From: Candidatus Blautia equi
GTDB lineage: Bacteria > Bacillota > Clostridia > Lachnospirales > Lachnospiraceae
Assembly: GCA_018064695.1 (NCBI GenBank)
Contig: JAGHUU010000318.1
Location: forward strand, 1 to 12,301
DNA: 12,301 nucleotides
Reading direction: 5' to 3'
The notes below the pieces were generated by a model. That model had not been told where the DNA came from. It searched no databases and saw only the letters and a list, made by a program, of their open reading frames with translations. Made by a program: the position numbers and the translations under genes. This document shows, piece by piece, positions 5,209 to 12,301 of the stretch. Each line of letters starts with the position of its first letter. Within the stretch, counting starts at the first letter, position 1.

Positions 5209-6110
5209 GTAATGTGAAAGTAACACTTGCCGGTGTGGAGCTGAAAAATCCGGTTATGACTGCTTCCGGTACCTTTGGCTCCGGCGCAGAGTACAGCGAA
5301 TTTGTAGATCTGAACCGCCTTGGCGCAGTAGTGACCAAGGGTGTGGCAAATGTTCCGTGGCCGGGAAATCCTACCCCTCGTATTGCCGAGGTAACAGGAG
5401 GTATGCTGAACGCCATCGGTCTTCAGAACCCCGGCATCGACACCTTCTGCAAAAGAGATATCCCGTTCCTGAAGCAGTATGACACAAAGATCATTGTAAA
5501 TGTCTGCGGAAAGACTGTTGAGGATTACTGTGAAGTAGTGGAAAGACTTGGGGATGAGCCTGTGGATCTTCTGGAGCTCAACGTCTCCTGCCCGAATGTA
5601 AAGGAAGGCTGCATCGCTTTTGGTCAGAATCCATACGCACTGGAGGACATCACCAAAGAGGTGAAAAAATACGCAAAACAGCCGCTCATCATCAAGCTCA
5701 GCCCAAATGTCACCGACATCACAGAGATGGCCAGAGCAGCAGAGAGCGGCGGTGCTGATATCGTATCCCTCATCAACACCCTCACAGGTATGAAGATCGA
5801 CATCAACAGAAGAACCTTTGCCATTGCAAATAAGACCGGCGGTATGTCCGGCCCTGCAGTAAAACCGATCGCTGTCCGCATGGTATATCAGGTGGCAAAT
5901 GCCATTTCCCTTCCAATCATCGGTATGGGCGGTATCGCCACAGCGGAGGACGCACTGGAGTTCCTGATGGCAGGTGCCACAGCAGTATCTGTCGGAACCG
6001 CAAACTTCTTCAATCCATATACTACCGTTGAAGTGGCAGAGGGAATTGAGAAATTCCTGGATGACCGTGGAATCGCTGATATCCACGAGATCATCGGCTG
6101 CGTAAAATAA
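5205..6110 (+). CDS. pyrD: Dihydroorotate dehydrogenase B, catalytic subunit PyrD (NAD+-linked)
   Basis: An FMN-containing TIM-barrel subunit that oxidises dihydroorotate to orotate, working with PyrK. The 301-aa sequence shows NPVMTASGTFG (15-25), the FMN-contact TKGV (44-47), IGLQNPG (71-77), NVSCPNVK (126-133) with Cys129 as the catalytic base typical of class 1 enzymes (class 2 uses Ser), IIKLSPN (162-168), NTLTGM (191-196), GGMSGPAVKPIA (212-223), and the phosphate-binding IIGMGGIA (238-245) and VSVGTANF (261-268). An upstream in-frame GTG at 5187 exists, but ATG 5205 has GGAGG 7 bases ahead and overlaps the pyrK stop, the usual arrangement. The strict PyrK coupling and the Cys base both indicate class 1B, so electrons go to NAD+ and not to quinone. 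Confidence 0.97.
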   Translation: MSNVKVTLAGVELKNPVMTASGTFGSGAEYSEFVDLNRLGAVVTKGVANVPWPGNPTPRIAEVTGGMLNAIGLQNPGIDTFCKRDIPFLKQYDTKIIVNVCGKTVEDYCEVVERLGDEPVDLLELNVSCPNVKEGCIAFGQNPYALEDITKEVKKYAKQPLIIKLSPNVTDITEMARAAESGGADIVSLINTLTGMKIDINRRTFAIANKTGGMSGPAVKPIAVRMVYQVANAISLPIIGMGGIATAEDALEFLMAGATAVSVGTANFFNPYTTVEVAEGIEKFLDDRGIADIHEIIGCVK

Positions 6111-6111
6111 G

Positions 6112-6140
6112 TTGACGCACACCGGGAAAACGGTTATCAT
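6112..6140 (+). promoter_or_regulatory. Internal promoter ahead of pyrE
   Basis: TTGACG (6112-6117) and TATCAT (6135-6140) are separated by exactly 17 bp, with one mismatch to consensus in each box, in the 62-bp gap between pyrD and pyrE. The predicted start is about 25 bp before the pyrE ATG. It would let pyrE and the genes behind it be expressed separately from pyrFKD. Confidence 0.7.
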
Positions 6141-6172
6141 GTAAAACGCAAAATTTATATTGGAGGAATCAC

Positions 6173-6850
6173 ATGGAAGCATATAAGCAGGAATTTATTG
6201 AATTTATGATTGATTGTAACGTACTGAAATTTGGTGATTTCGTGACCAAATCCGGCAGAAAGACTCCGTTCTTTGTAAACACCGGCTTCTACCGCACCGG
6301 CGCACAGCTCAGAAGACTTGGCAAATACTATGCTAAGGCTATCGAGGGAAAATTCGGTCTGGATTTTGATGTGCTCTTTGGACCTGCATACAAAGGTATT
6401 CCTCTTACTGTAGCAGCTACTATGGCCATCAGCGAGGAGTATGATAAGGACATCCGTTACTGCTCCAACAGAAAAGAAGTAAAAGATCACGGCGATAAGG
6501 GAATCCTTCTTGGAAGCCCGATCGTGGACGGCGATAAGATCGTCATCATCGAGGACGTTACCACCGCAGGAACCTCCATCCAGGAGACTCTTCCTATCAT
6601 CAAAGCCCAGGGCGATGTACAGCCAATCGGTCTTGTAGTATCTGTAGACCGTATGGAGCGCGGCCAGGGAAAGAAGAGTGCGCTGAAGGAGATCGAGGAG
6701 ACCTACGGACTTCAGACCACCGCCATCGTTACCATGGCAGAGGTAGTAGAGCATCTTTACAACAGAGAGTATAAGGGAAAAGTCATCATCGACGATACCC
6801 TGAAGGCAGCCATCGATGCTTATTATGAGCAGTACGGCGCTGAGGAATAA
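6173..6850 (+). CDS. pyrE: Orotate phosphoribosyltransferase
   Basis: Joins orotate to PRPP to give OMP, the substrate of PyrF. The 225-aa length is normal. Visible motifs: FGDFVTKSGRKTPFFVNTG near the N-terminus (orotate and pyrophosphate contacts), FGPAYKGIPLTVA (69-81), the flexible catalytic loop NRKEVKDHGDKG (99-110), and the PRPP-binding signature IVIIEDVTTAGTS (123-135). The C-terminus is typical of the family. TTGGAGGAATC precedes the ATG, an excellent ribosome binding site. It completes the set pyrF-pyrK-pyrD-pyrE, which takes dihydroorotate to UMP; the earlier genes (carA/B, pyrB, pyrC) are not in the window. A promoter lies just upstream, so it may be transcribed both with and without the first three genes. 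Confidence 0.97.
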   Translation: MEAYKQEFIEFMIDCNVLKFGDFVTKSGRKTPFFVNTGFYRTGAQLRRLGKYYAKAIEGKFGLDFDVLFGPAYKGIPLTVAATMAISEEYDKDIRYCSNRKEVKDHGDKGILLGSPIVDGDKIVIIEDVTTAGTSIQETLPIIKAQGDVQPIGLVVSVDRMERGQGKKSALKEIEETYGLQTTAIVTMAEVVEHLYNREYKGKVIIDDTLKAAIDAYYEQYGAEE

Positions 6851-6871
6851 TATTCCGGGAGGATGCTTTTT

Positions 6872-7024
6872 ATGAATGAAAAAATCTATAAGACCATGAG
6901 AAGCTCCGGCATCTTTTCACTGGTTACCGGTATTGTGGTACTGGTTACCGGCGTGACCTCAGGAGTGCTCATGATCGTCACTGCTGCACGTCTTATGAAG
7001 CAGAAAAGCAACATTATGATCTAA
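6872..7024 (+). CDS. 50-aa hydrophobic membrane protein, unknown function
   Basis: A short open frame 21 bp after pyrE, starting MNEKIYKTMRSSG and ending KQKSNIMI. GGGAGG (6857-6862) lies 9 bases before the ATG, which strongly supports translation. Residues ~13-38 are hydrophobic with small residues and two TG steps (SLVTGIVVLVTGVTSG), long enough for one transmembrane helix, or a tight pair. Both ends carry Lys/Arg, so orientation is ambiguous. Codon use resembles the neighbouring genes, and the stop is followed by a hairpin. I recall similar ~50-aa proteins in Lachnospiraceae, all uncharacterised. Its closeness to pyrE suggests cotranscription, not necessarily a role in pyrimidine synthesis. 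Such a gene is easily missed by length cut-offs. Confidence 0.75.
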   Translation: MNEKIYKTMRSSGIFSLVTGIVVLVTGVTSGVLMIVTAARLMKQKSNIMI

Positions 7025-7031
7025 TTGACAG

Positions 7032-7078
7032 AAACCAGGCAAAGCCGCACATTCTATGTGTGGCTTTAGCAGGTTTTA
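7032..7078 (+). terminator. Possible terminator after the 50-aa gene
   Basis: A 12-bp stem (7041-7052 with 7056-7067, one G-U pair) closes a 3-base loop, and outer bases AAACC/GGTTT (7032-7036, 7072-7076) could extend it across an internal loop. The following TTTTATT is a poor U-tract, so termination is probably partial. Confidence 0.5.
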
Positions 7079-7105
7079 TTGGACTGTCGGAAAGAATACA
7101 TTTTT

Positions 7106-7423
7106 ATGGCAAGAAGATATCGATATTCCTTTGCAAAAAAGAAAGAGTCAGGGAAGGGAAAATGGTCCGCTGCGATAGCAGTGCTCTCGGTGGTCCTGTT
7201 TCTGACCGCCATCTATGCCTCTTTCTGGCTTGAGAAAAAATATGAATTTATCGCCGGCGGCGTGTGTCTGTTCACGGCCATGCTGACGGTTTATGGTTTT
7301 ATACTGGGGCTTCGCAGCTTCTCTGAGAAGAACTGCACCCATGTGACCAGCATCATAGGCTCCATCACAAACGGTGTGTTCATGGTGGCCTGGCTGGGCT
7401 TTTATCTGATCGGCCTTAGATAA
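7106..7423 (+). CDS. Small three-helix membrane protein (DUF6142-like)
   Basis: A 105-aa protein: a basic N-terminus (MARRYRYSFAKKKESGKGKW), then three hydrophobic segments at about residues 21-42 (SAAIAVLSVVLFLTAIYASF), 48-71 (FIAGGVCLFTAMLTVYGFIL) and 80-104 (TSIIGSITNGVFMVAWLGFY). The loop between helices 2 and 3 holds SFSEKN. The layout resembles DUF6142, a family of uncharacterised Firmicute membrane proteins; that label is from memory and unverified. The frame extends upstream to TTG 7079, but ATG 7106 gives the natural start. Its ribosome binding site (GGAAAG, 11 bases away) is weak. It lies between the 50-aa gene and the aminopeptidase, 42 bp ahead of the latter, and may be cotranscribed with it. 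No function can be assigned. Confidence 0.72.
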   Translation: MARRYRYSFAKKKESGKGKWSAAIAVLSVVLFLTAIYASFWLEKKYEFIAGGVCLFTAMLTVYGFILGLRSFSEKNCTHVTSIIGSITNGVFMVAWLGFYLIGLR

Positions 7424-7465
7424 AAGACCACAGATAGAATCAAAGAAAAAAGGAGAAATAAGAAC

Positions 7466-9499
7466 GTGGATAATTGTTTACAGGAGCGCTATGACCTTTC
7501 CTGCGAGAGGATCAGGGAGATCGTAAACGAGAAGACTGTACAGGAACCATTTCGGGATTTCTTTTCAAAAACAGCCGCTTTTCTGGTGAAGACCATGGAG
7601 GTGCGTGAGCACTTTGACAGAAACGCATCCATGGAAGCTCTGAAAGCACAGAACCATGCTTTGTATGAGGATGTCCTTCCGGAAAACTATGCTGCTTCCT
7701 ATGGAAATCCGGCTTATGCTGCAGAAAAGCTGGGAGAATTCGGGCAGGTATTCTCTTTTCTGTACAAGGAGCTTCACGGAACCATCATCTATGCTTTTGA
7801 GAAGAGAGACTGGGACTACGTGGTGGCTCTGGAGCTGTTCCTTGAGGTCTACTCTGCATTCTGCGATATGGATCTGCCGGAGGTGAAGAACGTCCGCGAG
7901 ATCCTGAAATATTATGTGAATGACTACTGCCAGGATATGATCGAGTACACCGTGCGAGGCGTCATTGATCCATCTCTGGACTTTATTACTGAAAAGATCA
8001 TGACAGAAGATCTGAACGATCTTCGTTACTTATATACCTTTGGCGAGTACGTTTCCGAAAACGAGATTGGGGTAGCAGAATACTTTAACACCCTCTCCGA
8101 GGAGGAAGTGTGGGATATTGCCAGGACCTACACAGAGGGATACCGCATCGGCTTTATCATGGGAAGAAAAGATCTTTCAATCAAAAAGACCGTAAATATC
8201 CGGTACCATCTGGGATTTGAGCGCATGGTGAAGGCGGCCATCCTGCAGTTTCAGGAGATGGGCCTTAAGCCTACCATCTATCGTTACACCACCCATGCGG
8301 TGAACAGATCCAGCCACTACAGAAACGGCTTTTCCGGCGCTGTGGCAAACCCTCAGTTTGACTATGATCACAGAAACGATCACGCGCTTTTCTTTGACAG
8401 CGATTTTATTCAGAGAAAGCTCCGCTCCACCAGAGAAGCCTATGAAAAATATAAAGACATGGCGGCAGTTCACGGCGGCCCGGCTGTGATCGAGACCTTT
8501 GGCAGCAAGCCGTTTTCTCCGGAGAGCACCAGAGAAGCTCTGCTCCTCTCTGAAAACCAGCAGAAGCAGCAGGCAGAGATGATGAACGAGCTGGGTCAGA
8601 TCACCAACCGCTATATTAAGGGCGAGGAGAGAAGCTTCACCATCATTGCCTATCCGGTTCCTGAGATAGGGGAGAACTTTAAAGAGATCTTCGCTGAGAT
8701 CATCAAGATCAACAACCTGGACTATGTAAAATATCAGAAGATCCAGCAGAATCTCATCGATGCCCTGGACATGTGCGAATGGGTGGAGGTCAAAGGCATG
8801 GGGGATAATGTCACAGATCTTCGCATCCACCTTCATACACTCACAGATCCTGCATCTCAGAGCAATTTTGAGAACTGCGTGGCAGATGTGAACATCCCTG
8901 TGGGAGAAGTTTTCACATCACCGGTGCTTGCGGGAACCAACGGAACTCTGCATGTGACAAAGGTATTCTTAAACGGTCTGCAGTTCCGTGATCTGAAGCT
9001 GGTATTTGAGGATGGCCGCGTTGTGGATTACAGATGCGCAAACTTCCCTGATGAGGCGGATAACCGCAGATACATTGAGGACAATATCCTGTTCCATCAC
9101 GAGAAACTTCCAATCGGCGAGTTCGCCATTGGAACCAACACCACAGCTTATGTGGCCACACAGAAATATGACATGGCAGATAAGATGCCTATTCTCATTG
9201 CGGAAAAGATGGGACCTCACTTTGCAGTGGGCGACACCTGCTACAGCTGGACCGAGGACACAGCAGTGTACAACCCGGATGGAAAAGAGATCATAGCAAG
9301 GGACAACGAAGTGTCTCTTCTTCGAAAAGAGGATCCTGGAAAGGCATACTTTGGCTGCCATACCGATATCACCATCCCGTATGATGAGCTTGGCAGCATC
9401 AATCTGTTGCATGAGAATGGCAGGAAGACTGCCATCATCGAAAAAGGCAGATTTGTCCTTTCCGGCACAGAAGCACTCAATGAGCCGTTTGAAAACTGA
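7466..9499 (+). CDS. M29-type metallo-aminopeptidase with N-terminal extension
   Basis: A 677-aa cytosolic protein. The C-terminal half matches peptidase family M29 (aminopeptidase T/AmpS), enzymes that remove N-terminal residues from peptides using a two-metal site. All five expected metal ligands can be picked out: Glu481 in PVGEVFTSP, Glu552 in IGEFAIGTN, His585 in MGPHFAVGD, and His632 and Asp634 in CHTDITIPYDEL. NGTL and LVFEDGRVVDY also match the family. M29 enzymes are normally ~410 aa; here ~250 extra N-terminal residues, mostly helical and with no recognised domain, precede the catalytic part. The start is GTG 7466 with AAGGAG about 10 bases upstream. No signal peptide. No terminator separates it from the purE promoter. 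The family assignment is good, substrate preference unknown. Confidence 0.82.
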   Translation: MDNCLQERYDLSCERIREIVNEKTVQEPFRDFFSKTAAFLVKTMEVREHFDRNASMEALKAQNHALYEDVLPENYAASYGNPAYAAEKLGEFGQVFSFLYKELHGTIIYAFEKRDWDYVVALELFLEVYSAFCDMDLPEVKNVREILKYYVNDYCQDMIEYTVRGVIDPSLDFITEKIMTEDLNDLRYLYTFGEYVSENEIGVAEYFNTLSEEEVWDIARTYTEGYRIGFIMGRKDLSIKKTVNIRYHLGFERMVKAAILQFQEMGLKPTIYRYTTHAVNRSSHYRNGFSGAVANPQFDYDHRNDHALFFDSDFIQRKLRSTREAYEKYKDMAAVHGGPAVIETFGSKPFSPESTREALLLSENQQKQQAEMMNELGQITNRYIKGEERSFTIIAYPVPEIGENFKEIFAEIIKINNLDYVKYQKIQQNLIDALDMCEWVEVKGMGDNVTDLRIHLHTLTDPASQSNFENCVADVNIPVGEVFTSPVLAGTNGTLHVTKVFLNGLQFRDLKLVFEDGRVVDYRCANFPDEADNRRYIEDNILFHHEKLPIGEFAIGTNTTAYVATQKYDMADKMPILIAEKMGPHFAVGDTCYSWTEDTAVYNPDGKEIIARDNEVSLLRKEDPGKAYFGCHTDITIPYDELGSINLLHENGRKTAIIEKGRFVLSGTEALNEPFEN

Positions 9500-9518
9500 C
9501 ATTCGTCGTCGGCGTCGG

Positions 9519-9547
9519 TTGACAGAAATATAGAATCTATGTAATAT
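9519..9547 (+). promoter_or_regulatory. Promoter of the purEMND cluster
   Basis: TTGACA (9519-9524, perfect) and TAATAT (9542-9547) are 17 bp apart. Transcription should start near 9554, giving a ~60-nt leader before purE. The leader holds only a weak GAGCC/GGCTT hairpin and no recognisable purine or PRPP riboswitch. Confidence 0.85.
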
Positions 9548-9615
9548 GGTTGTGCTGTAAAACAGAAATGCAATTGAGCCTGAAAAACGGCTTTCATTTA
9601 AAAAAGGAGATTATT

Positions 9616-10116
9616 ATGGCAAAAGTAGGTATTGTAATGGGCAGTGATTCTGATATGCCTATCATGAAAAAGGCAGCAGATATCCTGGAAAAACTGGGCA
9701 TTGATTTTGAGATGAAGATCATCTCTGCCCACAGAGAACCTGAGGTATTTTTTGAGTATGCAAAGACCGCAGAGGAAAAAGGCTTTAAAGTGATCATTGC
9801 AGGCGCAGGTATGGCAGCACATCTGCCTGGCATGTGCGCAGCTATTTTCCCTATGCCGGTAATCGGAATCCCTATGAAGTCCACTGTACTTGACGGTGTG
9901 GATGCCCTTTACTCCATCGTACAGATGCCATCCGGAATCCCTGTGGCTACCGTAGCCATCAACGGCGGTGCAAACGCAGGCCTTCTGGCAGCCAGAATCC
10001 TGGCCACCTCTGACCCTGAGCTTCTTGCAAAGCTGAAAGCTTACAGCAAGGAGCTGAAGGAGCAGGTGGAGGCAAAGGATGCCAGACTGCAGGAAGTAGG
10101 CTATAAGAATTATTGA
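9616..10116 (+). CDS. purE: N5-carboxyaminoimidazole ribonucleotide mutase
   Basis: PurE moves the carboxyl group of N5-CAIR to give CAIR in de novo purine synthesis; class I enzymes of this kind normally act with PurK, which is not in the window. The 166-aa length fits class I. Motifs: VGIVMGSDSDMP (4-14), the catalytic SAHREPE (37-43) with His39, GAGMAAHLPGM (63-73) with His69, and PVIGIPM (81-87). In E. coli the second motif reads GAGGAAHLPGM; here one Gly is Met66. The frame is open upstream to 9550, but ATG 9616 has AAAGGAG 6-7 bases ahead and gives the family start. First gene of the pur cluster, directly behind a strong promoter. Assignment is secure. Confidence 0.96.
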   Translation: MAKVGIVMGSDSDMPIMKKAADILEKLGIDFEMKIISAHREPEVFFEYAKTAEEKGFKVIIAGAGMAAHLPGMCAAIFPMPVIGIPMKSTVLDGVDALYSIVQMPSGIPVATVAINGGANAGLLAARILATSDPELLAKLKAYSKELKEQVEAKDARLQEVGYKNY

Positions 10117-10199
10117 TCCTGACAGCGAATAGCTGAAGTTAGGTAACAATGCGGGCACAGGTCCGTTTAACAAGAGAAAAACATTTATGGAGGAAAACA

Positions 10200-11225
10200 A
10201 TGGATTACAAGACTTCTGGTGTAGATATTGAGGCTGGTTACAGATCAGTAGAGTTAATGAAAGCGCATGTAAAGAGAACCATGAGAGAGGAAGTTCTGGG
10301 CGGCCTGGGCGGATTCTCCGGCGCATTCTCCCTTGCAAAGATCAAAGATATGGAGGAGCCTGTTCTTCTTTCCGGTACCGACGGATGCGGTACCAAAGTT
10401 AAGCTCTCCATGCTTATGGATAAACATGACACCATCGGTATCGATGCTGTGGCAATGTGCGTAAATGATATCGCATGTGCCGGCGGAGAGCCTCTGTTCT
10501 TCCTGGATTACATTGCCTGCGGCAAAAACTATCCTGAGAAGATCGCCGATATCGTAAAAGGTGTTGCTGAGGGATGTCTCCAGTCCGAGTGTGCACTCAT
10601 TGGCGGTGAGACCGCTGAGCATCCTGGCCTTATGCCTGAGGATGACTACGATGTAGCCGGATTTGCAGTAGGTGTTGTAGATAAAAAAGACCTCATCACC
10701 GGAGAGAACTTAAAAGACGGCGATATCCTCATTGGTATGGCTTCCAGCGGCGTACACAGTAACGGCTACTCCCTGGTAAGAAAAGTATTTGACGTATCCA
10801 AAGAGACTCTGGCTGAGTACTATGAGGAGCTTGGAACCACCCTTGGTGAGACCCTCCTTACCCCAACCAGAATCTATGTTAAAGCATTAAAGAGCATCAA
10901 GAAAGCCGGCGTTACCGTAAAAGCCTGCAGCCATATCACCGGCGGCGGTTTCTATGAGAACGTTCCTCGTATGCTGATCGAGGGAACTCACGCAGTGATC
11001 GAGAAAAACAGCTATCCGGTACCTGCTATCTTCGGACTTCTGGCAAAGAAGGGCGACATCGCTGAGCAGATGATGTACAACACCTTCAACATGGGTCTTG
11101 GTATGATCATCGCTGTGGATCCAGCTGATGTAGAGACCACTATGGCAGCCATCAAAGAGGCAGGAGACACCCCATACGTAGTAGGTAAGATCCAGGCAGG
11201 AGAAAAGGGAGTGACCTTATGCTGA
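10200..11225 (+). CDS. purM: Phosphoribosylformylglycinamidine cyclo-ligase (AIR synthetase)
   Basis: Uses ATP to close the imidazole ring of FGAM, forming AIR, upstream of the PurE step. The 341-aa length is normal. Motifs: DYKTSGVDIEAG at the N-terminus, GGLGGFSGAF (34-43), SGTDGCGTKVKL (58-69), VNDIACAGGEPLFFLDYIACG (88-108; a metal/ATP-binding core with the N-D-x-x-x-x-G-A/G signature), IGGETAEHPG, GMASSGVHSNGYSLVRKV and HITGGGFYEN. A longer frame starts at 10149, but ATG 10200 has GGAGG 6 bases ahead and begins like the family. There are 83 bp between purE and purM with no convincing promoter. The last seven bases overlap purN, so the two are translationally coupled. Confidence 0.97.
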   Translation: MDYKTSGVDIEAGYRSVELMKAHVKRTMREEVLGGLGGFSGAFSLAKIKDMEEPVLLSGTDGCGTKVKLSMLMDKHDTIGIDAVAMCVNDIACAGGEPLFFLDYIACGKNYPEKIADIVKGVAEGCLQSECALIGGETAEHPGLMPEDDYDVAGFAVGVVDKKDLITGENLKDGDILIGMASSGVHSNGYSLVRKVFDVSKETLAEYYEELGTTLGETLLTPTRIYVKALKSIKKAGVTVKACSHITGGGFYENVPRMLIEGTHAVIEKNSYPVPAIFGLLAKKGDIAEQMMYNTFNMGLGMIIAVDPADVETTMAAIKEAGDTPYVVGKIQAGEKGVTLC

Positions 11226-11845
11226 AATTAGGCGTACTGGTATCCGGCGGCGGAACCAATCTGCAGGCCATCATCGATGCCATTGATAACGGCGTGATCA
11301 CCAATGCAAAAGTGGAGCTGGTCATCAGCAACAATGCCGGTGCCTATGCCCTTGAGAGAGCTAAGAACCATGGCATCGCAGCAGAGTGCATCGCACCTAA
11401 GAATTATGAAAACCGTGAAGCCTTCCATCAGGCGCTTCTTCATAAGCTCCTGGAGAGCGGCGTGGATCTGGTAGTCCTTGCAGGCTATCTTGTAGCTATC
11501 CCATCCTGCATTGTGGAGGCATTTCCAAATAAGATCATCAACATCCATCCTTCTCTGATCCCATCCTTCTGTGGTGTGGGATACTACGGACTGAAGGTGC
11601 ATGAGGGAGTTTTATCCCGCGGCGTAAAGGTCACCGGTGCCACCGTGCATTTTGTAGATGACGGAACAGATACCGGCCCTATCATCCTTCAGAAGGCAGT
11701 GGAGGTGCAGCAGGGAGATACCCCTAAGGTGTTGCAGCAGAGAGTTATGGAGCAGGCAGAGTGGAAGATCCTTCCCCGTGCCATTGATCTCATTGCCAAC
11801 GGTAAGGTAGAAGTGACAGACGGTAAGGTTTCAATTAAGGAGTAA
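11219..11845 (+). CDS. purN: Phosphoribosylglycinamide formyltransferase
   Basis: Transfers a formyl group from 10-formyltetrahydrofolate to GAR, the third step of purine synthesis. The 208-aa length is normal. Motifs: VLVSGGGTNLQAII (6-19), the phosphate-binding loop; LAGYLVAIP; INIHPSLIPSF containing Asn108 and His110; and GATVHFVDDGTDTGPIILQ with Asp151. These three match the E. coli catalytic triad Asn106, His108 and Asp144. AAGGGAG within the end of purM lies 7 bases before the ATG, and the two genes overlap by 7 bp. Its formyl donor makes this a folate-dependent route, as opposed to the formate-using PurT. The final codons supply the ribosome binding site for purD. Confidence 0.97.
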   Translation: MLKLGVLVSGGGTNLQAIIDAIDNGVITNAKVELVISNNAGAYALERAKNHGIAAECIAPKNYENREAFHQALLHKLLESGVDLVVLAGYLVAIPSCIVEAFPNKIINIHPSLIPSFCGVGYYGLKVHEGVLSRGVKVTGATVHFVDDGTDTGPIILQKAVEVQQGDTPKVLQQRVMEQAEWKILPRAIDLIANGKVEVTDGKVSIKE

Positions 11846-11849
11846 TCAC

Positions 11850-12301
11850 ATGAAAGTTCTGATTGTAGGAAGCGGCGGAAGAGAGCATGCCATTGCATGG
11901 AGCGTCGCAAAGAGCCCTAAAGTAGAAAAGATTTACTGCGCACCGGGTAACGGCGGAATCTCTGAGTATGCAGAGTGCGTAGCCATCGGCGCCATGGAAT
12001 TTGAGAAACTGGCTGATTTTGCCGAGGAAAAAGGCATCGATTTCACCATCATCGGTATGGATGATCCGCTGGTAGGCGGCGTGGTGGATGTCTTTGAAGC
12101 ACGCGGACTCCGCGTATTCGGACCTCGCAAAAACGCAGCGATCCTGGAGGGCTCCAAAGCATTCTCCAAGGATCTTATGAAAAAATACAACATCCCAACC
12201 GCAGCTTATGAGAATTTTGACGATGCGGAGAAAGCACTGGAGTATCTTCATACCCAGGCTAAGTTCCCGATTGTTCTTAAGGCTGACGGTCTTGCCCTTG
12301 G
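11850..12301 (+). CDS. purD: Phosphoribosylamine-glycine ligase, N-terminal part
   Basis: Makes GAR from phosphoribosylamine, glycine and ATP, supplying the substrate of PurN. The first 150 codons are present; the frame is open at the window edge. Visible motifs: MKVLIVGSGGREHAIAW (1-17), the Rossmann-like N-domain signature; CAPGNGGI (30-37); the DDPLVGG segment (71-77), which in many bacteria reads PE-x-PLVAG; FGPRKNAAILEGSKAFSKDLM (90-110); and KADGLALG (144-151), the start of the ATP-grasp fold. AAGGAG (11837-11842) overlaps the end of purN and is 7 bases from the ATG, so expression is probably coupled. The C-terminal half lies outside the window. Identification is secure. Confidence 0.95.
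   Translation, partial: MKVLIVGSGGREHAIAWSVAKSPKVEKIYCAPGNGGISEYAECVAIGAMEFEKLADFAEEKGIDFTIIGMDDPLVGGVVDVFEARGLRVFGPRKNAAILEGSKAFSKDLMKKYNIPTAAYENFDDAEKALEYLHTQAKFPIVLKADGLAL

Noticed and set aside
5148..6182. 344-codon minus-strand frame opposite pyrD
   Set aside because: A Cys-rich, motif-free translation antisense to an intact, recognisable pyrD; an artefact of codon bias.
7025..7060. TTGACA just after the 50-aa gene as a promoter for the next genes
   Set aside because: No acceptable -10 lies 16-18 bp downstream (CACATT is the best) and the region is taken up by a hairpin.
9503..9518. CGTCGTCGGCGTCGG run upstream of the purE promoter as a repeat or operator
   Set aside because: Too short and too simple to separate from chance; no second copy seen in the window.
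10119..10149. CTGACA...TAACAA as a promoter for purM
   Set aside because: The spacing is 19 bp and the -10 is poor; readthrough from the purE promoter explains expression better.

Overview
The window looks like chromosomal core DNA from an anaerobic Firmicute of the Clostridia, most likely a Lachnospiraceae (Blautia/Ruminococcus/Dorea-like). The reasons are moderate GC, strong AGGAGG-type ribosome binding sites, consensus sigma-A promoters, rho-independent terminators, a Spo0A-type DNA-binding protein, a class 1B (PyrK/PyrD) dihydroorotate dehydrogenase, and several small proteins of types I associate with this family. This assignment comes from reading the proteins, not from a search. I see no rRNA, tRNA, CRISPR, insertion sequence or phage gene.

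Layout. (1) Positions 1-328: the 3' end of htpG and its terminator. (2) 328-1332: a stand-alone Spo0A C-terminal-domain protein, preceded by four 10-bp tandem copies resembling 0A boxes, and tail-to-tail with a DUF5721-like gene that it overlaps by 25 bp. (3) 1489-2852: a DegV-family lipid-binding protein, then a single-span membrane protein with a Glu-rich tail, ending in a terminator. (4) 2869-3297, minus strand: a cold-shock protein with a consensus promoter, a roughly 120-nt leader holding a long hairpin, and its own terminator. (5) 3478-6850: pyrF-pyrK-pyrD-pyrE, which covers the last steps of UMP synthesis (dihydroorotate to orotate to OMP to UMP), with an additional promoter ahead of pyrE. 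(6) 6872-7423: two small membrane proteins (50 and 105 aa). (7) 7466-9499: an M29-type metallo-aminopeptidase with a long N-terminal extension. (8) 9519-12301: promoter, then purE-purM-purN-purD (purD cut by the window end), enzymes of IMP synthesis.

The two nucleotide clusters are ordinary in content, and translational coupling is visible: pyrK/pyrD share an ATGA, purM/purN overlap by 7 bp, and the purD ribosome binding site overlaps the end of purN. The least ordinary part is the Spo0A-domain gene with its helically phased array of TGTC repeats. The candidate is a small regulator that has lost its receiver domain, has changed residues in the recognition helix, and sits beside an array built like Spo0A operators. 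The second most interesting element is the structured cold-shock leader. No clearly new multi-gene system is evident.
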